Below, piece by piece: positions 5,057-8,042 of a stretch of 8,042 bases of DNA. This DNA comes from RYN-431 sp036388295. GTDB taxonomy: Bacteria; Planctomycetota; Phycisphaerae; Tepidisphaerales; Tepidisphaeraceae. The stretch lies in the NCBI GenBank assembly GCA_036388295.1, contig DASVSC010000214.1, positions 1 to 8,042 on the forward strand, in the 5' to 3' direction. The notes below the pieces were generated by a model. The model had not been told where the DNA came from. It was given only the letters and a program-made list of their open reading frames with translations, and did no database searches. How positions within the stretch are numbered: the stretch's first letter is position 1; each line of letters begins with the position of its first letter. A program made the position numbers and the translations under genes.

Positions 5057-6757
5057 TTAAATGGTCTCGAACGCCAGCGGCGCGCTGTACTGCGACACGC
5101 CGGCCAGATTGAAGGCCCGCACGCGGACGTAATACGTCTGGCCCTCCTGAAGGCCGCGGATGGTGGTGGACGTCGATTCGGACGTGATGTTGAACGCGCG
5201 GATGATCGTCTGATTGGTGAACGTGCTGCGCGAGGCGAGTTCGATGCGGTAGCCGTCGACGTTGGTGTCCGGGTCGACGAACGCGAACCGCACCACGCTC
5301 TCCGACCGCGTGCGCACCGACAACTGGTTCGGCCGGCTTTCCGGGGCGGTGACGTTGGCGATGTTGACCACGCCGACGCGACGGCCCGTGCGGCCGGTGG
5401 AGTCGGTGGCGGTGGCGTAGTACGTCGTATCGCCGAGCAGGCCGGTGGTGCTGGTCTGGACGCGGAACAAACCGCGTTTGGCGACCGTCCTGACGACCAG
5501 GCGAATGTCGCTGTCTTTCTGTAAGCCTTCGATACCGTTGCTTTCGCGCCAGAACGTCACGCTCTCGAGCGTATCGCCGTCGGCGTCCGAAATAGCGGTG
5601 GCGGTGAGCGTGATGTCCGTCCCCGCCGCGACTGGTGACGGGTTGATCGTGAACGACCGGATCACCGGAGCGGTGATTGCGATGTAGCCGAAATTGGCGC
5701 TCGAGACGGTGTCGGTGTCGGCCACCGTGATTTTGCGTTCGTTGGCCACGCCGCCCAGGTCGAGCGCCGTGGTTCGGGTGACTTCGTTGGTGACCGGGTC
5801 CCATTCATCGGCCGCGGCGAGGTCGACTTCGTACCCCTCGTCCGCGAAGTGGCCGACGGTGATCCCACTGAGCGGCGCTTCGACGTTTTCCGCCGCCGAG
5901 TAGCCGGTCATCAGTTCGTCTCCGAGCACGCTCTCGCGCCAGTGGCTGTTGCGGGTGCCGCCGCCGCCGCCGTTTTCGATCGGGACGGACAGGTTGTTGG
6001 TTTCGTAAATGCGGTTGTACTCGGCGGTAGCGGTTTCCCCGACGAAGCGCGGGTTCCGGCTGCCGCGGCCGGTGAGCAGGTCGAGCTGGTTCCAGATGGT
6101 GCCGAAGCCGAGCGCGTGGCCCATTTCGTGAAGGATCACGTCGCCCAAGTTGTTGCCCGCCTGCAGGCCGGGCATATCGACGCTGTCGAACCGCATGATG
6201 CCGCGGTAGGGGATAAAGCTGCTGTCGCGTCGGAGTTCGGTGGAGTCGGCATAGCCGAGAATGCCGCCGAGGCCGTCGATCGGGCCGACGGTGGCGGTGA
6301 TGACCATGTCGTCGATGACGCTGCCGTCACGCTGCTTCACGTCGGGCATGTCGCCGAGAATCACTGATTCCCAACGATTCTCCGCATCGATAAACGCCGC
6401 CCGCACGGCCGGGCTGGCAGTTTCCAGGCCGCGAATCTCGATATCGAACCGGCCCTCGCGCGTGCCGTTGAGGCCGACGTCGGTGGACTTGAAGGCGTCA
6501 GTATCCGTGGTCGTGCCGATCAGGTAATCACCCGCGTCCAGGCCGGTGAATGTGTACCGGCCGCGGCGGTCGACGGTGGTGGATTGTTCGCCCCCGTCGA
6601 AGGTGCCGTTGGCATTGGCGTCGATAAAGACAGTCGTCCCGCGGCGGGCGGATTCGCCGGCGTCGAAGGTCTTGGACCCGTCGGCGTCGGTATAAATCTG
6701 GCCGGAAATGCTGGCGAACTGCAGGCGCGGTTCAAGACGATCGATCATCATGTTCAT
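5057..6757 (-). CDS. Secreted multidomain zinc metalloprotease, leishmanolysin (M8)-like, with SdrD-B, Ig-like and Fn3 domains
   Basis: The 566-residue protein begins with IDRLEPRLQFAS (5-16), close to the LEPR-XLL motif that planctomycetes place at the start of surface proteins. An SdrD-B-like domain follows (about 16-108) with two calcium-loop-like motifs, DADGSKTFDAGE (24-35) and DANANGTFDGGE (46-57). The protease domain spans about 110-315: H210-E211-x-x-H214 in ILHEMGHALGFGTIW, a distant third ligand H272 in SHWRESV, and ELMTGY with Met-turn M283, as in bacterial leishmanolysin-like metzincins. KITVADTDTVSSANFGY (342-358) resembles the end of an SdrD-B unit. An Ig/PKD-like domain (about 365-467) and one Fn3 domain (about 473-566) complete it. 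I see no cysteine, no classical hydrophobic signal peptide and no C-terminal anchor. The ATG at 6757 follows a weak AAGAGA; ATGs at 6751 and 6748 are possible. Protein substrates are unknown. Confidence 0.9.
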   Translation of the reverse strand: MNMMIDRLEPRLQFASISGQIYTDADGSKTFDAGESARRGTTVFIDANANGTFDGGEQSTTVDRRGRYTFTGLDAGDYLIGTTTDTDAFKSTDVGLNGTREGRFDIEIRGLETASPAVRAAFIDAENRWESVILGDMPDVKQRDGSVIDDMVITATVGPIDGLGGILGYADSTELRRDSSFIPYRGIMRFDSVDMPGLQAGNNLGDVILHEMGHALGFGTIWNQLDLLTGRGSRNPRFVGETATAEYNRIYETNNLSVPIENGGGGGTRNSHWRESVLGDELMTGYSAAENVEAPLSGITVGHFADEGYEVDLAAADEWDPVTNEVTRTTALDLGGVANERKITVADTDTVSSANFGYIAITAPVIRSFTINPSPVAAGTDITLTATAISDADGDTLESVTFWRESNGIEGLQKDSDIRLVVRTVAKRGLFRVQTSTTGLLGDTTYYATATDSTGRTGRRVGVVNIANVTAPESRPNQLSVRTRSESVVRFAFVDPDTNVDGYRIELASRSTFTNQTIIRAFNITSESTSTTIRGLQEGQTYYVRVRAFNLAGVSQYSAPLAFETI

Positions 6758-6826
6758 GTTCTCTTACTGCCGAGGTGCGTCGGTTTCGACCGGTTTCAGT
6801 ACAAGCGACACCGCCGAAGGACATTT

Positions 6827-6855
6827 ATTACAAACGGAAGCGGGCGGTTTGTAAA
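6827..6855 (-). promoter_or_regulatory. Sigma70-like promoter of the protease gene, overlapping an inverted repeat
   Basis: On the minus strand, TTTACA (6855-6850) is followed after exactly 17 nt by TGTAAT (6832-6827); each matches its consensus at five of six positions. Transcription would start near 6820, leaving a leader of about 63 nt before the ATG at 6757. The same bases contain an 8-bp inverted repeat, TTACAAAC at 6828-6835 and GTTTGTAA at 6847-6854, covering both boxes, so a dimeric repressor could bind here. Alternatively the repeat may act as a weak hairpin terminator for the lipoprotein gene, which ends 28 nt upstream. Confidence 0.55.
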
Positions 6856-6882
6856 TCTTCCGCTGTTACCGCGTCAGGCGGA

Positions 6883-7563
6883 TCATTTCCCTTCGTCGTC
6901 GCTGGCCTTCCAGGTGTGAAACAGGCGGGCGACCTTCGTCGCCAGTCCGTTGAACAATTCCGTGCGAACGCTGGCGTACGACCCTTCCTCGCGGCCTTTG
7001 AGGGCGTTGGTTTCGCTGCTCACGCTTAATCCTTCAGCGCTTTCGGGCGGCCAGGTGGTCAAACCGGTCTTGGCGTCGATGACCTTCACGGACGCCGCGG
7101 CCTTGCCCTGGAACATCGATTGGCCCGTGAGCGAACTGATGCCGCTGCCCTGCAGATCGACGTAAATAACCTGCTCGGCGCCGACGGCCTTAGCGATCTG
7201 CGGCACGCTCAGGGAGCCGAAATCTTTCGGGCGGCTGTTGCGCAGGTCCAGAATCTTCTCGGTCTTGACCAGCTTGATCTTGACCTTGTTCTCCTCCAGC
7301 TTCGACTGCAGCTCCCGGGCCAGCAGTTCCGAATCGTTGGCCGACAAATCGGGCGTGCGGTAGTTCTCCACCAGCACCACCGTCGGCACGTCCGCGAGCG
7401 TGAACTGCGGCTTGATCTCCTGCTCCGGCGTCAGCTTGTACAACGCGGCCCCGACGACCGTGCACCCGCCCACGCCGATCACCAGCAAGCCGCCCAGCAA
7501 CGCGCCGGCCGACGCCCGGCATGCCGCGCGGCGGAGAAAATGTGCGGATCGGAGTGACGTCAC
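6883..7563 (-). CDS. Small lipoprotein of unknown function, paralog of the upstream gene product
   Basis: The 226-residue product has an Arg-rich start, a hydrophobic stretch (about 19-31) and a lipobox-like VGGC with C34, so it is probably a lipoprotein of the outer membrane or periplasm. The mature part alternates strands and helices: VPTVVLVENY, then DSELLARELQSKLEENKVKI, a variable loop, SVPQIAKAVGAEQVIYVDLQG, AAASVKVIDAKTG, and a C-terminal helix. This arrangement resembles the TolB-N/CsgG/LpoB-type lipoprotein fold, but I do not recognise a named family. It matches the gene before it from the IAKAVGAEQVIYVDL region to the C-terminus. The GTG start at 7563 is supported by AGAGGA 8 nt upstream and lies 4 nt after the preceding stop, so the two form an operon. 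The end is TGA at 6885-6883. Confidence 0.8.
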   Translation of the reverse strand: MTSLRSAHFLRRAACRASAGALLGGLLVIGVGGCTVVGAALYKLTPEQEIKPQFTLADVPTVVLVENYRTPDLSANDSELLARELQSKLEENKVKIKLVKTEKILDLRNSRPKDFGSLSVPQIAKAVGAEQVIYVDLQGSGISSLTGQSMFQGKAAASVKVIDAKTGLTTWPPESAEGLSVSSETNALKGREEGSYASVRTELFNGLATKVARLFHTWKASDDEGK

Positions 7564-7567
7564 AGGA

Positions 7568-8042
7568 TTAGTCCTCTTCGGGGTGCTGAATCAGACGCTT
7601 GACGATTTCGGTCGTCGCCACGTTCACGCTGCCGACGTACATGGCGCGGTCATTGGCGTTCAGCACGCCTTCACGCGGGGCTTTTTCGGGGAACTGCGTC
7701 TTGATGCCTTCCTCGCCATAACCGACGGTACCGACACCCTTATCGTCAATTTCGATGATTTTCATTGACGCGTCGATGCGTCCAAGGAACAACGCCGCGC
7801 CGCCGTCGGCGCGGGTGCTCAGGTCGTTGATTTCGACGTAAATCAGCCGTTTGACGCCCAATTTGCCCGCGACTTCCGTAATAGGCAGGGCTTCGATCTC
7901 CGGGTGCTCTTTCTGGTACTTCACGAACGACGCCGGCGGGTAGGGGAAGGTCACGCCCTTGACGTCATTCACCTCGGCGGCCTGGGCGACGAGCAATTTG
8001 TTGACAATGCTGTTGGCGGCGTCGAGCTGCAGGCTCGGCCAA
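7568..8042 (-). CDS. Lipoprotein-like protein of unknown function, 3' part (5' end outside window)
   Basis: The frame is open to the window edge, giving 157 visible residues, so the TTG at 7996 is an internal leucine codon and the true start lies past 8042. The visible part starts with LQLDAANSIVNKLLVAQAAEV, continues through KGVTFPYPPASFVKYQKEHPEIEALPITEVAGKLGV and the strand KRLIYVEIND, then an ASMKIIEIDDKGVG strand pair, and ends in a helix before EED. The run ITEVAGKLGVKRLIYVEI lines up with SVPQIAKAVGAEQVIYVDL of the next gene, and the following strands and final helix keep the same order, so the two are diverged paralogs. Whether it also carries a lipobox cannot be seen. Function is unknown. 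The stop is TAA at 7570-7568. Confidence 0.75.
   Translation of the reverse strand, partial: WPSLQLDAANSIVNKLLVAQAAEVNDVKGVTFPYPPASFVKYQKEHPEIEALPITEVAGKLGVKRLIYVEINDLSTRADGGAALFLGRIDASMKIIEIDDKGVGTVGYGEEGIKTQFPEKAPREGVLNANDRAMYVGSVNVATTEIVKRLIQHPEED
7572..7577 (-). promoter_or_regulatory. Shine-Dalgarno site deciding the GTG start of the lipoprotein gene
   Basis: Minus-strand AGAGGA lies within the last codons of the upstream gene (Glu-Asp), 8 nt before the GTG at 7563. It is one of the best ribosome-binding sites in the window and indicates translational coupling of the two paralogs. Confidence 0.65.

Noticed and set aside
5955..5975. Run of GCC triplets in the protease gene
   Set aside because: It encodes a Gly loop (residues 263-267) between the zinc motif and the third ligand; ordinary slippage-prone coding sequence.
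5849..6367. 172-codon open frame on the plus strand
   Set aside because: Antisense to the protease catalytic domain; Val/Ala-rich low-complexity translation without motifs.
7120..7557. 145-codon open frame on the plus strand
   Set aside because: Antisense to the lipoprotein gene, which has a ribosome-binding site, lipobox and a paralog; the plus-strand product is Arg/Gln/Leu low complexity.
1..8042. CRISPR array, tRNA, rRNA, transposase or phage genes
   Set aside because: No regularly spaced direct repeats with spacers, no cloverleaf or rRNA-like stretch, and no transposase or phage motif in any supported frame.

Overview
The window is GC-rich bacterial chromosome, most likely from a planctomycete of the Phycisphaerae kind. 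This is inferred from the planctomycete-type SMC protein, the LEPR-like N-terminal motif followed directly by an SdrD-B-like domain on the secreted protease, and the repeat types between genes. No 16S or other decisive marker is present, so the placement is inference.

Plus-strand block (1 to 4355): the 3' part of smc (hinge, C-terminal coiled coil and C-terminal ATPase half) is followed by a 99-nt gap holding a degenerate inverted repeat built of 10-nt units. Next come two overlapping genes, a DUF402-family protein and a YfcE/MJ0936-type metallophosphoesterase (ATGA overlap). After 55 nt there is a second overlapping pair, a GNAT acetyltransferase and a GmhA-type sedoheptulose-7-phosphate isomerase (ATGA overlap). 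The isomerase makes the first intermediate of ADP-heptose for the outer envelope.

Minus-strand block (4423 to 8042): read in the direction of transcription, this begins with the 3' end of a gene whose start lies beyond the window. It is followed 4 nt later by a paralogous small lipoprotein gene, then by a secreted multidomain zinc metalloprotease with its own good sigma70-like promoter, then by an isochorismatase-family cysteine hydrolase. The two blocks converge on a long stem-loop (4368-4429), a probable bidirectional terminator that overlaps the hydrolase stop codon. A second, very GC-rich stem-loop separates the protease from the hydrolase.

The genes are a mix of housekeeping (smc, gmhA) and envelope or extracellular functions (lipoproteins, protease). 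I see no defence system, mobile element with a transposase, CRISPR array, or RNA gene. The most interesting points are the secreted protease with an LEPR-like tag and no classical signal peptide, the period-10 inverted repeat behind smc, a near-perfect palindrome inside the smc hinge coding sequence, and the tandem lipoprotein-like paralogs. No intergenic stretch exceeds 300 bases.
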